Under the pieces are notes generated by a model. That model ran no database searches and was not told the origin of the DNA. It saw only the letters and a program-made list of their open reading frames with translations. From assembly GCA_040510375.1 (NCBI GenBank), contig JBEVJC010000033.1, positions 1-64,000 on the forward strand: a stretch of DNA of 64,000 nt. The letters are read 5' to 3'. The DNA is from JBEVJC01 sp040510375. GTDB taxonomy: Bacteria; Bacteroidota; Bacteroidia; Chitinophagales; Chitinophagaceae. This document shows positions 10,226-20,100 of this stretch, piece by piece. Within the stretch, counting starts at the first letter, position 1; every line of letters starts with the position of its first letter. The position numbers and the translations under genes were made by a program.

Positions 10226-10549
10226 TCAGGCTGCTTTACCGGAATAGAAATCCTTAAAAGTGGAGAAGTCGTACAGATGCGCACAGAATGGCAAAAACTC
10301 AGGGAATGACCAGGTATAACAATCACTCATATCCAACACAAGGTGCTGGTAAATAAACGGGTAAACTGAGGGTGATAACCTGGTTGTCATATTTCCTGAA
10401 TTTACGAAAAAATAGCAGGATTTACTACTTGTCTGTGCAAGATAATAACCTTTAACAGGAGCAGCGAAACTGGAAAAATCCTTGTCTGACGATAGAAGAA
10501 CAATGCAAATTAGTCGCAATCGATTGCACATTTTTTCCACAAAAATCAT
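10226..10549 (-). CDS. Hypothetical small protein (doubtful)
   Basis: This 107-residue ORF (MIFVEKMCNRLRL...; an alternative start is the Met at residue 7) is rich in aromatic residues and Ser/Cys, with no signal peptide and no recognised domain. It lies 53 bp upstream of the small membrane-protein gene on the same strand, so the two could be co-transcribed. Evidence for coding is only the open frame and its position; composition does not settle it. It may be a lineage-restricted protein or spurious. Confidence 0.35.
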   Translation of the reverse strand: MIFVEKMCNRLRLICIVLLSSDKDFSSFAAPVKGYYLAQTSSKSCYFFVNSGNMTTRLSPSVYPFIYQHLVLDMSDCYTWSFPEFLPFCAHLYDFSTFKDFYSGKAA

Positions 10550-10969
10550 CAGAATCTCTGCTATGCAGATGTTCTGATGACAGGAAAATCCGGAAAATGT
10601 ATTGTCTAAATTATTGATTTACAATACTTTTATTCACCGAGTGAAATGAACTGCTGGAAATAATTACAACGTTGACGAAAGATGAATATTTGGCTGGTAA
10701 ATTTTTTTTAATTAATTTATGCAACCGATTACATTAGATTCGTGTATCTGATTTTGCTAACGACCAAATTGCTGTATGAAAAAGTTAAATTCCCTGAGTT
10801 GGCATTACTGCCTTCAAGAGTGGTTTACAAATACCTGCCGTATTCCGGACGATAACCTGTCGCCCGGTTTTCCAATCGCTACACAGCCTGTGTTTCATCC
10901 GGAATCTGCTTCTTCCGCTTCATCACTCTGTTCTTCCCTGTCTTTTTCAAACCCAACCAATTACTGTTT
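10550..10969. other. AT-rich intergenic region upstream of the sigma factor
   Basis: This 420-bp stretch is AT-rich, notably 10690-10720. It presumably carries the promoter of the sigma-factor gene and possibly a divergent one for the minus-strand ORF, but I see no clean TAnnTTTG element or strong inverted repeat. A 65-codon plus-strand frame at 10776-10973 ends in an ATGA overlap with the sigma-factor start. It has no protein-like features and is not called. Confidence 0.5.
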
Positions 10970-11581
10970 ATGAGTAACAATGAAACATTATGGCAGGGCC
11001 TGAAGGTTGGTGACAGGCAAATGTTTTTAGACTTATATAAAAAGTACTATCACTGCCTTTTATTCATTGGATTAAAAGAGATGAAAGATGCCCAGATGGT
11101 CAAGGATACCATTCAGCAGTTGTTTTTGTATCTGTGGGAGAAAAGGGAGACTATAGAGTCGGCAAGGAATATCAGAAGTTATCTGATTACCTCTTTTTTA
11201 AGAAAGCTCAGTCTGGATCTGAAGAAGAAGCAACGTGCAACAGGGGCGCAGGTTACAATGGGCAACAGCTCCATGGATAACCAGCCCAATCCGGAAGAAA
11301 GACTTGAAAACAAAGACCAGCAGTTTCATCTGGTGAAATTACTCATGGGCAAGATTAATGAGTTACCCAATCGCCAGAAAGAACTGATCATGCTTAAATT
11401 TTATGAAGGGCTTAATTACGGTGATATTGTCCGGAGAACAGGTTTAACCCATCGTACAGCGTACAATAAAATCCATGAAGCACTAAAAAAATTAAAATCC
11501 AGTGTTGTGTGGGAACAATATTCCCGTACCGCAATATTTATACTCATCATACACGCAGTAAATAATATAGTTCGGATATAG
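10970..11581 (+). CDS. ECF-subfamily RNA polymerase sigma factor (FecI-like)
   Basis: The 203-residue protein has a sigma region 2 (about 8-85: LWQGLKVGDRQMFLDLYKKY through the FLYLWEKRE segment) and a region 4 helix-turn-helix (about 130-185: ELPNRQKELIMLKFYEGL, YGDIVRRTGL). It would direct RNA polymerase to a small regulon, most simply the SusC/SusD genes that follow. The last 17 residues (TAIFILIIHAVNNIVRI) are strongly hydrophobic, which might place the protein near the membrane. The next gene is a fragment of an anti-sigma factor, so its control is unusual. Family assignment is secure; the target promoters are inferred. Confidence 0.93.
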   Translation: MSNNETLWQGLKVGDRQMFLDLYKKYYHCLLFIGLKEMKDAQMVKDTIQQLFLYLWEKRETIESARNIRSYLITSFLRKLSLDLKKKQRATGAQVTMGNSSMDNQPNPEERLENKDQQFHLVKLLMGKINELPNRQKELIMLKFYEGLNYGDIVRRTGLTHRTAYNKIHEALKKLKSSVVWEQYSRTAIFILIIHAVNNIVRI

Positions 11582-11637
11582 AGGGTAAAAACGGACCATG
11601 GCAGGCTCTACTTGTTAGTGAAACATCAAAATCACGT

Positions 11638-11889
11638 ATGGCTGCCGATAAAATTAACATTGAAGACCTGTTGGCAGATGAGTCATTTATAAATTATTGT
11701 AATCATACATCAGCGAAAGACGAACAATACTGGGAAAAGTTACTGGAGATAAATCCAGCCCAGGCTGATCTGGCAGAGGAAGCGAAAAGGATTTTGTTTC
11801 AGTTATTCAGTGCGCTGGCAACCATCGACCTGGATGAGCAGGTTGCCCTTTTGGAGAAAAGGCTTGGCACATATCTACCGACCCCGTGA
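11638..11889 (+). CDS. FecR-like anti-sigma factor, N-terminal domain only
   Basis: This 83-residue protein matches the start of Bacteroidota FecR anti-sigma factors: an IEDLLADESFINYC motif, an EQYWEKLLEINP helix and a following helix. It then stops. Full-length relatives are usually 300-400 residues, with a transmembrane helix and a periplasmic FecR domain; both are absent. The remaining part is the cytoplasmic, sigma-binding portion, so it could be a free soluble anti-sigma factor or a decaying gene. No remnant of the missing part fits in the 163 bp before SusC, so deletion rather than a simple frameshift is likely. It lies 56 bp after the sigma gene. Confidence 0.7.
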   Translation: MAADKINIEDLLADESFINYCNHTSAKDEQYWEKLLEINPAQADLAEEAKRILFQLFSALATIDLDEQVALLEKRLGTYLPTP

Positions 11890-12052
11890 TAAGGTAATTC
11901 CGCCCCACCAGAAATATAAATATAAAGCGTCCTGCAATATACCGTCACAGAAGGAACTGTAGTCAGGAATTTAAGTACGCCAGACCAATACGTTTAAACT
12001 CTTTAGGAATTTTCGATGATTTATTTGTTAATATAAACGCCAAAATAAAGGT

Positions 12053-15000
12053 ATGAAACAAAAACATCCTTGTGGGTGGAGAGCTGCCAATCCATCTTTA
12101 ACGAAGCTGCTGAAAATTATGAAACTGACTACAGTCCTGTTGTTTGCCTGTTCCATACTGGCCCATGCGGGAGGAGGGGCCGCCGGAATTCCGGACGGAA
12201 TGGATGTAAGGACAGTTACCGGAACGGTAACCTCTGATAATGGCGATCCACTGGGTGGTGTGTCGGTCAGGGTTAAAGGAAATAATGCAGCTACCATGAC
12301 CGATAACAAGGGATATTTTTCCCTGGTAGTTCCGGATAATGCGACTACTCTGGAGATATCGTTTATCGGAATGGCCAGCCAGGAAGTGGATATATCGGGT
12401 AAAACATCGGTGACTGTAGTGATGACACAGGTGGACAGGGCAATGGAAGAAGTGGTGGTAGTAGGGTATGGTACCCAGCGAAGAACACTTGTTACAGGTG
12501 CTGTTTCCAGTGTGAACGGTAAAACACTTAATGAATTACCATCGATCACCCTTGCACAGGCATTACAGGGCCGGATAGCAGGTGTACTGGTAACCCAGAA
12601 CGGAAGTCCGGGTACAGACCCGATTGTCCGCATCAGGGGTATCAGTTCTATCAGCTTTGCTGCCGATCCGCTCTATGTGGTTGATGGTTTTCCAACAGGT
12701 GACCTTGCTACAATCGACACAAGGGATATAGAATCCCTGGATGTTTTGAAAGATGCATCTGCAGCGGCCATTTACGGATCGAGAGCCACCAGCGGTGTAA
12801 TCCTCATCACTACCAAGAAGGGCAGGCGCGATAGCCAGACGGCGGTCAATCTTGATTCCTATGTGGGTTTCCAGCAAGTGACTTCAAGGATTGACCTGTT
12901 AAACACCGAGCAATTTATGCAATATGCCCTGGCATACAGGGGAAGCCAGATCCCAAGGCTTACCGCTCCACAGATCGATGAACCTGTTTACGTGGGTGCA
13001 ACCCAGACATACGGTCAGACCAATACTGACTGGCAGGATGCTTACTTCAGGACCGGCTGGCTGACCCAGCACAATCTTGGCGTGAGTGGAGGAAATGATG
13101 TGTCAAGATTTTATACCTCCGTCGGTTATACTGACCAGCAGGGTACCGCACCAGCCGTGAATTACCGTCGTTATAATTTCCGGATAAATGCGGATCATAA
13201 CATAAGCAAAGTATTCACGTTCGGACATAACCTGTATGTTGCACATGGCGACCAGGGTTATGATAATAATGAAACGCAATCAAGGACCAACCTAGTGAAC
13301 GTTATTAAGATGATGCCACATATTCCTGTATATGACCCCACTTCCAACGGCGGTTATCGGGGTGTGGATGCACCGAGAGACGGGGGTGACCCGACCAACC
13401 CAATAGAAGACGCAGAACTGAAAAACCCGGGTAACAGGAAAAGGGTAAAAGTGTTTGGTACTGCGTTCCTTGATATCAATTTTACAAAATGGCTGAAATT
13501 CCGTTCCACTTTTGGTATTGATTATGCCAATGCACTGGATTACCGTTTTTCACCCATCTTCAGCGATAATGGTACGGTTGCCGGTTCAAGCGCAACCCTG
13601 GCAACTGTTACCAATAACCGGAGTATCTCAACTGTTATGTTATATACCGAGCAGTTCACATTTGATAAGACCTTCGGTGATCATCATTTAAATGCCATTG
13701 CTGTATACGAACAGCAAAACCAGGATACGAGAAATGAAAACGCAAACGGCCGGCAGGCTTCCAACGACCTGCGGACCCTGAATAACGCTACCAACGTATT
13801 TGTACAGACACTTAAAGGGGAGAATTCACTAATCTCTTTCCTTGGCCGGGTTACCTACGATTACAAGGGCAAATACCTGTTGAATGCAGCTGTACGGAGG
13901 GATGGTCTTTCCGTATGGGCTCCCGGTAGAAAATGGGCAACATTTCCTTCTGCTTCTGTTGGATGGAGACTTGACCAGGAAGATTTCATGAAAAACCAGA
14001 CAAGGATTTCTGAACTGAAACTGCGGGTTGGTTATGGCGTAACAGGTTTGAATGGTGCATTACTGGGTAATACGCCATGGCTGGTTAGTGTAAATGCAAA
14101 CAGTGCTTACTATCCGTTTAATAACGTACAGACTGGTGGTCCAGCATCTTCCATCCCCGGTCTGGGCAATCAGGAACTGGAATGGGAAAAAACAAAACAG
14201 TTGAATATCGGGGTTGACCTCGGTATGTTCAAAAACGCACTGACATTGTCAGCTGAATACTATCACCGGAATACTGATAACCTGATCCTGAGTGTTCCTT
14301 TGCCACCAACATTTGGTTACATAACCACTACAGTACCCCAGAACGTTGGAGCCATGTCGAACAATGGAGTTGAATTCCTGCTGAGTTATTTTGATCGCGT
14401 AGGAAAATTCAGGTGGAATGCCTCAACCAACTTCAGCTTCGTAACCAATGAAGTGAAAAGACTGGCAGAAGGGGTGACAGGTATCGAAGCTGGCGCCGAC
14501 AACGATTTTGGTGCCAATTCAATTACAAATACAGCAGTAGGACATTCCATCCAGGGTTTCTACGGATGGGAAGTAGAAGGCATCTTCCAGAATGCAGCAG
14601 AAGTGAGTGGACACGCAACCCAGAATGCAAGCACCTCACCAGGGGATCTTAAATTCAGGGATCTTAACAAGGATGGTGTAATTGACCTGAAGGACCGGAC
14701 ATTCCTGGGAAGTTTTATACCAAAGGCCAGTTATGCATTTAACCTCGGGGCTAACTATATGAATTTTGACGCTTCACTTTTCTTCCAGGGTGTGGCAGGT
14801 AACAAGATCTACAACGCCACACGCGTTATCACGGAGGGAATGGTTCGTTTCTTTAATGCAGGTACACAGGTATTGAACGCATGGACACCCACAAATACAA
14901 ACACAGATATACCACGTGCCATTTCTGCTGATCCAAACCAGAATGCCCGTCCATCCACCAGGTTCCTGGAAGATGGCTCATACGTCCGGTTGAAAAATCT

Positions 15001-15232
15001 CATGATCGGGTACACTATTCCATTGAACTCTTTGAATTCCCTGACGAAGGGAACGGTAAAGAATTTGAGGGTATACCTGTCGGCACAGAACCTTTTTACC
15101 ATTACCAATTATTCCGGCTTCGATCCTGAGGTAGGGAACAGGACACCAAATTCATCTTTGACCAGTGGTATTGACTTCGCCGTCTATCCGCAGCCAAAGT
15201 CATATGTTTTTGGTCTTCAGGTTGGATTTTAA
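12053..15232 (+). CDS. SusC/RagA-family TonB-dependent outer-membrane transporter
   Basis: The 1059-residue protein carries an extended N-terminus (start at 12053; a second Met at 12119 begins the hydrophobic signal MKLTTVLLFACSILAHA). A CarboxypepD_reg-like domain comes next (TVTGTVTSDNGDPLGGVSV), then the conserved EEVVVVGYGTQ stretch, a plug domain (QGRIAGVLV, IRIRG-like VRIRGISS, PLYVVDGFP, DVLKDASAAAIYGSR) and a 22-strand barrel to the C-terminus. It imports a ligand captured by its SusD partner using TonB energy. The STN domain usual in SusC proteins that signal to a FecR anti-sigma factor is missing. It is followed directly by its SusD and then a UnbV protein, a common Bacteroidota trio. 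The ligand is unknown. Confidence 0.95.
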   Translation: MKQKHPCGWRAANPSLTKLLKIMKLTTVLLFACSILAHAGGGAAGIPDGMDVRTVTGTVTSDNGDPLGGVSVRVKGNNAATMTDNKGYFSLVVPDNATTLEISFIGMASQEVDISGKTSVTVVMTQVDRAMEEVVVVGYGTQRRTLVTGAVSSVNGKTLNELPSITLAQALQGRIAGVLVTQNGSPGTDPIVRIRGISSISFAADPLYVVDGFPTGDLATIDTRDIESLDVLKDASAAAIYGSRATSGVILITTKKGRRDSQTAVNLDSYVGFQQVTSRIDLLNTEQFMQYALAYRGSQIPRLTAPQIDEPVYVGATQTYGQTNTDWQDAYFRTGWLTQHNLGVSGGNDVSRFYTSVGYTDQQGTAPAVNYRRYNFRINADHNISKVFTFGHNLYVAHGDQGYDNNETQSRTNLVNVIKMMPHIPVYDPTSNGGYRGVDAPRDGGDPTNPIEDAELKNPGNRKRVKVFGTAFLDINFTKWLKFRSTFGIDYANALDYRFSPIFSDNGTVAGSSATLATVTNNRSISTVMLYTEQFTFDKTFGDHHLNAIAVYEQQNQDTRNENANGRQASNDLRTLNNATNVFVQTLKGENSLISFLGRVTYDYKGKYLLNAAVRRDGLSVWAPGRKWATFPSASVGWRLDQEDFMKNQTRISELKLRVGYGVTGLNGALLGNTPWLVSVNANSAYYPFNNVQTGGPASSIPGLGNQELEWEKTKQLNIGVDLGMFKNALTLSAEYYHRNTDNLILSVPLPPTFGYITTTVPQNVGAMSNNGVEFLLSYFDRVGKFRWNASTNFSFVTNEVKRLAEGVTGIEAGADNDFGANSITNTAVGHSIQGFYGWEVEGIFQNAAEVSGHATQNASTSPGDLKFRDLNKDGVIDLKDRTFLGSFIPKASYAFNLGANYMNFDASLFFQGVAGNKIYNATRVITEGMVRFFNAGTQVLNAWTPTNTNTDIPRAISADPNQNARPSTRFLEDGSYVRLKNLMIGYTIPLNSLNSLTKGTVKNLRVYLSAQNLFTITNYSGFDPEVGNRTPNSSLTSGIDFAVYPQPKSYVFGLQVGF

Positions 15233-15263
15233 TGAATAAATAATGTTAGTCTTTTTAAAATTT

Positions 15264-16799
15264 ATGAATATGAGATTTAATAATAAAAAAATAGCCGTCG
15301 TAACGCTGCTTACCGTGACCTGTATGGTGGCCTGTACGGAAAAGCTGGATGTGGGTGATGCCAACAATCCGACCAGCGAAAGTTATTTTAAAACAGCAGT
15401 TGAACTGCAGAACGGAGTAAACGCCGTCTATTCCATTATCCGGTCGGGTGAGCTGATTGCACGCGAGTGGTACACCACCCATGATATGCGTGGCGGTGAA
15501 TTCGCTGCAGGCGGTCCCCAACTGGAAGCACCAAGGGCTGAACTGCTTAACCAGCCTGCTCCGGCTCCCTCCAACTCGGTTACAACCAACGTCTGGACCG
15601 GATGTTACCATATGATCAACCGGGCAAATGTGGTGATTGCAAAGGCTCCGGATGTAACAGATAATATCACGTTAAGGGACCGTGTAGTAGGGGAAGCCCA
15701 TTTCCTCCGCGCCTGGGCCTATTTCGAACTGGTGTCACAATGGGGTGATGTACCCGTTTATACAGAGCCTGTTGCTTCCGCAACTGACTTCAAGGGTAAG
15801 ACTCCCGCTGCCGAAATTTACAATCTGATCGTTTCGGACCTGACCCTGGCAGCCCAGAAACTACCTGCCAGTTATGGATCTTCCGATAACGGACGTGCCA
15901 CTTCGGGGGCAGCCATTACGCTGATGGCAAGGGCCCTGATGCAAAATGGTGATTATGGTGCAGCAAAAACTGCCTTGCTGAATGTGTATGGCAAATACAG
16001 CCTTGTGGCCAATTACCAATGGAATTTTGACGGCGATGTAAGGAATGATGATGGTACCGCTGCAGCTGCCGGACATGAATTCAATGCGGAATCCATTTTT
16101 GAAGTTGTTTTTGTGGACAGGGGAGATGGTAGTTTTAACTGGGGTTACAATGGTGAAGGTTCCTCCAGTGCACTGGCAAACGCAAGAACGCAGGATTGGG
16201 GAAAAACCTGGGGTAATGTTATTCCATCCAACCGCCTGCTTGATGAATACGAAGCAAATGATCCACGATACAAATTTACAATCTGGGAAGAAGGCGACCT
16301 GCTCCTGACACAATCCACCACATCTGCTCCAAAAGTTTTACTGGCAGCAGATATCAATACCACCACCTCTGTTAAAAACGGGGTTACACTAAAAAGATTC
16401 TTCCGCAAGTATAATATCTATGATTGGGTGAATTCGGGAAACCATTTCGGTGGACTGAACCAGCGCCTGCTCCGTTATGCAGATGTACTTTTAATGCTGG
16501 CTGAATGTGAGGCAGAAGTTGGAACACCTGCACAGGCGGCTTCCTATATTAATGAAGTACGTGCACGTCCAAGTGTTAACATGCCACCCGTTACACTTGG
16601 TTCAAAAGATGCAGCACTCCGGGCTGTAATACACGAACGCTGGGTAGAACTTGCTTCCGAGGGAATTATCAATATCGACGTTTTACGCTGGAGGAAAAAA
16701 GGATACTTCCCTTCCATTACCACAGATCCAAGACCCGGTCAGGTTGATTTCTTCCCCATTCCGGCAAGCGAAGTTTCTGCAAACCCGATGTTACAATAA
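15264..16799 (+). CDS. SusD/RagB-family nutrient-binding lipoprotein
   Basis: About 511 residues. The start is placed at 15264 (or 15270) because it leads directly into a lipoprotein signal ending CMVAC; an ATG at 15243 is less likely. After the lipobox come the SusD N-terminal region (ESYFKTAVELQNGVNAVY), tetratricopeptide-like helices (FLRAWAYFELVSQWGDVPVY) and the C-terminal RagB/SusD domain (LRYADVLLMLAECEAE, INEVRARP, HERWVELASEG). It should sit on the outer leaflet of the outer membrane and form the lid on the upstream SusC. The gap to SusC is about 30 bp, so they are co-transcribed. Glycan or another ligand cannot be deduced. Confidence 0.94.
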   Translation: MNMRFNNKKIAVVTLLTVTCMVACTEKLDVGDANNPTSESYFKTAVELQNGVNAVYSIIRSGELIAREWYTTHDMRGGEFAAGGPQLEAPRAELLNQPAPAPSNSVTTNVWTGCYHMINRANVVIAKAPDVTDNITLRDRVVGEAHFLRAWAYFELVSQWGDVPVYTEPVASATDFKGKTPAAEIYNLIVSDLTLAAQKLPASYGSSDNGRATSGAAITLMARALMQNGDYGAAKTALLNVYGKYSLVANYQWNFDGDVRNDDGTAAAAGHEFNAESIFEVVFVDRGDGSFNWGYNGEGSSSALANARTQDWGKTWGNVIPSNRLLDEYEANDPRYKFTIWEEGDLLLTQSTTSAPKVLLAADINTTTSVKNGVTLKRFFRKYNIYDWVNSGNHFGGLNQRLLRYADVLLMLAECEAEVGTPAQAASYINEVRARPSVNMPPVTLGSKDAALRAVIHERWVELASEGIINIDVLRWRKKGYFPSITTDPRPGQVDFFPIPASEVSANPMLQ

Positions 16800-16873
16800 A
16801 TAACTGCCATTATTGAAAAGAAAATAGAAGATATATCGATCAACCAGGTTCTTTTCATATAGTTGAAGAGAAT

Positions 16874-16905
16874 AAGAAGGGCCGTAATTTATTGCGGCCC
16901 TTCTT
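16874..16905 (+). terminator. Hairpin terminator after SusD
   Basis: An 11-bp perfect stem (AAGAAGGGCCG at 16874-16884, CGGCCCTTCTT at 16895-16905) with a 10-nt AT-rich loop lies 75 nt after the SusD stop. There is no long T-tract beyond the short TTCTT, so it may terminate weakly or act in both directions. Confidence 0.65.
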
Positions 16906-16983
16906 ACCTTCAAAGGTTATATAAAAAACGCCGGCCATTGTTTCAATGGACGAAAAAGCTACATTTAAAAAAAAGATCCGTTC

Positions 16984-17086
16984 CGGACAGATGCGGCCAA
17001 ATGGACAAATCCGTCAAAACGGAAAGATCAGGACGGACAGATGCGTCAAAACGAAGGATCAGACAGACAGACAATCCATCAAAACG
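16984..17086 (+). repeat. Purine-rich imperfect tandem repeat, three units of about 32-33 nt
   Basis: Three units each end in TCAAAACG (the TCAAAAC core begins at 17014, 17046 and 17079) and share GGACAGAT/GATCAG blocks. The plus strand is almost free of T here. The array lies in the leader of the UnbV gene. Two short ORFs run through it, but they encode low-complexity Lys/Arg/Gln/Asp repeats and are not called as genes. Confidence 0.75.
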
Positions 17087-17126
17087 GACAGAAGCAGATT
17101 GGCAAAGGAATTAATTGAAGCAAAAC

Positions 17127-20100
17127 ATGAAAAAAGGTTTCGTTGATTATGGTTTCCCCATTTTCTTTTTCTTATGTGGCCTGCTGGTATCATGCGACCA
17201 GACAAAGGAGAGTTTCCTGTTTACATCCCTCAGCCCTTCGGCAACCGGTATAAATTTCAATAACGAGATCCACGACAGTGATTCCACCTATTCATTCATC
17301 AATGAATTTGGTTACATGGGAGGAGGCGTTGGTATCGGAGATTTCAACAACGATGGGAAAAAAGATATTTTCTTTACGGGTAACCAGGTGAGTTGCCGTC
17401 TATACATCAACCAGGGTGATAATAAGTTTGAAGATATAACCAATAAGGCAGGGGTTGGAACAGATGTCTGGTGTACAGGCGTAAGTATCGTTGACCTCAA
17501 CCAGGACGGATACGATGATATTTATGTTTGTGTGTTTGGAAAGGACCTGAAACACCGTTCCAAAAACCTCTTATTTATCAACCAGCATGATCTCACATTT
17601 AAAGAATCTGCAGCAACCTTTGGGCTGGCTGATACCGGTTTTTCAACCCAGGCTGTATTCCTTGATTACGACAGGGATGGCGACCTCGATATGTACCTTG
17701 CCAATTATTTATTGACCACCAATAATTCCAATACAATTTACCCGCGTGATAAAACGGGATTTTCATCTGCCAATGACCGGCTGTACAGGAACGACGGGGA
17801 TAGTGTTAACAGGGGATATCCAATTTTTACGGACCAGACAATTCCCGCCGGTATTAAAGAAGACGGCTACGGACTGGGTATATCGGTAAGCGATTTTAAT
17901 AATGACGGCTGGCCGGATATCTATGTGGCAAATGATTTTGTTTCCAATGATTTGTTATGGCAGAACAATAAGGACGGCAGCTTCAGCAATTGCATCAGTA
18001 AATCGCTCCGGCACCAGTCGTACTCAAGTATGGGATCGGATGCCGCAGACCTTAATAATGATACCCTCACTGATATTGTTACACTCGATATGTTACCCGA
18101 AACGAATGAACGGAAAAAAACTTCGTTTTCACTCATGAACTATGAGCGGTATGAATCAGAACGTAATATGGGATATGAACCCGAGTTTATGAGGAATATG
18201 CTCCAGCTTAATAATGGCAACAGTGTTATTGACGGTGTCAGCACACCTGTCTTCAGCGAAATAGGCCGCCTGAGCGGGATCCACGCAACGGACTGGAGCT
18301 GGAGTGTGCTGCTGGCCGATTTTGACAATGATGGCTGGAAAGATATGCATATCACCAACGGAATTGGTCGGGATTTTATTGATGCTGATTTCCTGGAATT
18401 CAGTAACAGCATTTTTAACAGTTATCCGGATAAAAAAGACCGCGAGAACGCCATCAGGAAAAAACTGGCATCACTGGAAAATGTGAACCTGCCCAATTAT
18501 TTATACCACAATAACGGCGATCTTACATTTTCTGATATTTCCGGAAAAGCAGGAATCGATGAACCCTCCATGTCGAATGGTGCAGCTTATGCAGACCTGG
18601 ATAATGATGGTGATCTGGACCTGGTGGTCAACAATATTAATAGAACGGCCTTTGTTTTTATCAATAACGCCAATCAGCAGGGTAAAACGGATGCCGGTCA
18701 TTATTTGAAATTGCAACTGGAGGGGGATAACCAGAACCGGAAAGGTTTTGGTTCCCGGATATATATATACAATAAGGGCGAGACGCAAATGTTGGAGCAG
18801 AATCCGGTACGGGGATATTTTTCTTCGGTGGACCAGCAACTGATCGTTGGATTGGGTAAGGAAGACCACGCCGATTCCGTAATGGTTGTTTGGCCCGATG
18901 GTAAAAAACAGTTACTGAAAAATGTAACAGCAGATACCTCTCTAACTTTTTCCTGGAAAAATGCAGGCAAATATCAGAACGTTTCACCTGCACAGGTATC
19001 ACCATTGTTTACTGATATCACCGGGTCGTCGGGTTTTAACTACCTGCACCAGGATAACCCGTTTAATGATTATACAGTCCAGCGTTTATTACCACAAAAA
19101 TTTTCCCAGCTGGGACCCTTTATCAGCACCGGTGATATTAACAATGATGGAACAACCGATTTTTTTATCGGGGGTGCATTTAATTCCTGGGGTAAATTGT
19201 TCAGCCAGGTAAGTCCGGTTAATCCATCCTCATTACGTGATGGACCTGGAAACCGGCTGTTGTTTACTTCTGCAGCATTATCTGACAGCGTGAAGTTTGA
19301 AGAAGACCTGAACTGCACTTTATTCGACGCGGACACTGACGGTGACAGCGACCTGCTTGTGACCGGCGGCGGCATGTTATATGAAGCGGACTCGCGGTTT
19401 TATAAACCAAGATTGTACCTGAACAACGGGAAAGGTGTGTTCAGCCTGCAAGCCGCTGCCATTGCGGATTCTGTCAAAACTACCGGCGGAAATGTGAGTG
19501 CCTTTGATTACGACGGCGATGGTGATGCGGACCTGTTTATCGGCGGACGGGTTTCACAACAATACCCTCTTTCGCCGCGGAGTTATTTATTGCAAAATAA
19601 CAGGGGACAATTTACCGATGTTACTGCCAGTGTTTGTCCGGACCTGGAATTTCCCGGTATGGTTACTGCAGCAGTGTGGACCGATTTTGATAACGATAAA
19701 CAAACCGACCTGGTTTTAACCGGCGAATGGATGCCTCTGCGTTTTTTTAAAAATAACCGCGGCCGCCTGGTTGATGTAACAACAACAACCGGACTGGAAA
19801 ATATGAATGGTATGTGGCGCAGTCTGATCTCAACCGATGTTGATAACGACGGGGACCCCGACCTGGTGGCCGGAAACCTGGGCCTGAACTGTGAATACCA
19901 TACCGGACCATCAGAGCCCATGGAACTGTATGCCACCGATCTGGATGGTAACGGAAGTATTGACCCTTTCTTTTTTTATTATATAAAAACAGCAGACGGA
20001 GGAAAAAAACTGGTGCCCGGAACCGGAAGAGGCCGGTTGGCCGAACAGGTGCCATCATTAAAAAAACAATTCCTTTTAAATGAGGATTTCGCTCATGCTA

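Noticed and set aside
10776..10973. 65-codon ORF ending in an ATGA overlap with the ECF sigma-factor start
   Set aside because: The product is Ser/Pro-rich with no signal, membrane helix or domain, and the long upstream AT-rich region makes chance ORFs likely. The overlap alone is weak evidence.
16984..17086. CRISPR array
   Set aside because: Units are imperfect, directly adjoining and without unique spacers, and no cas genes are nearby.
16863..17146. Two overlapping ORFs across the tandem repeat
   Set aside because: They translate to low-complexity Lys/Arg/Gln/Asp repeats made by the nucleotide repeat itself, and one runs into the UnbV start in another frame.
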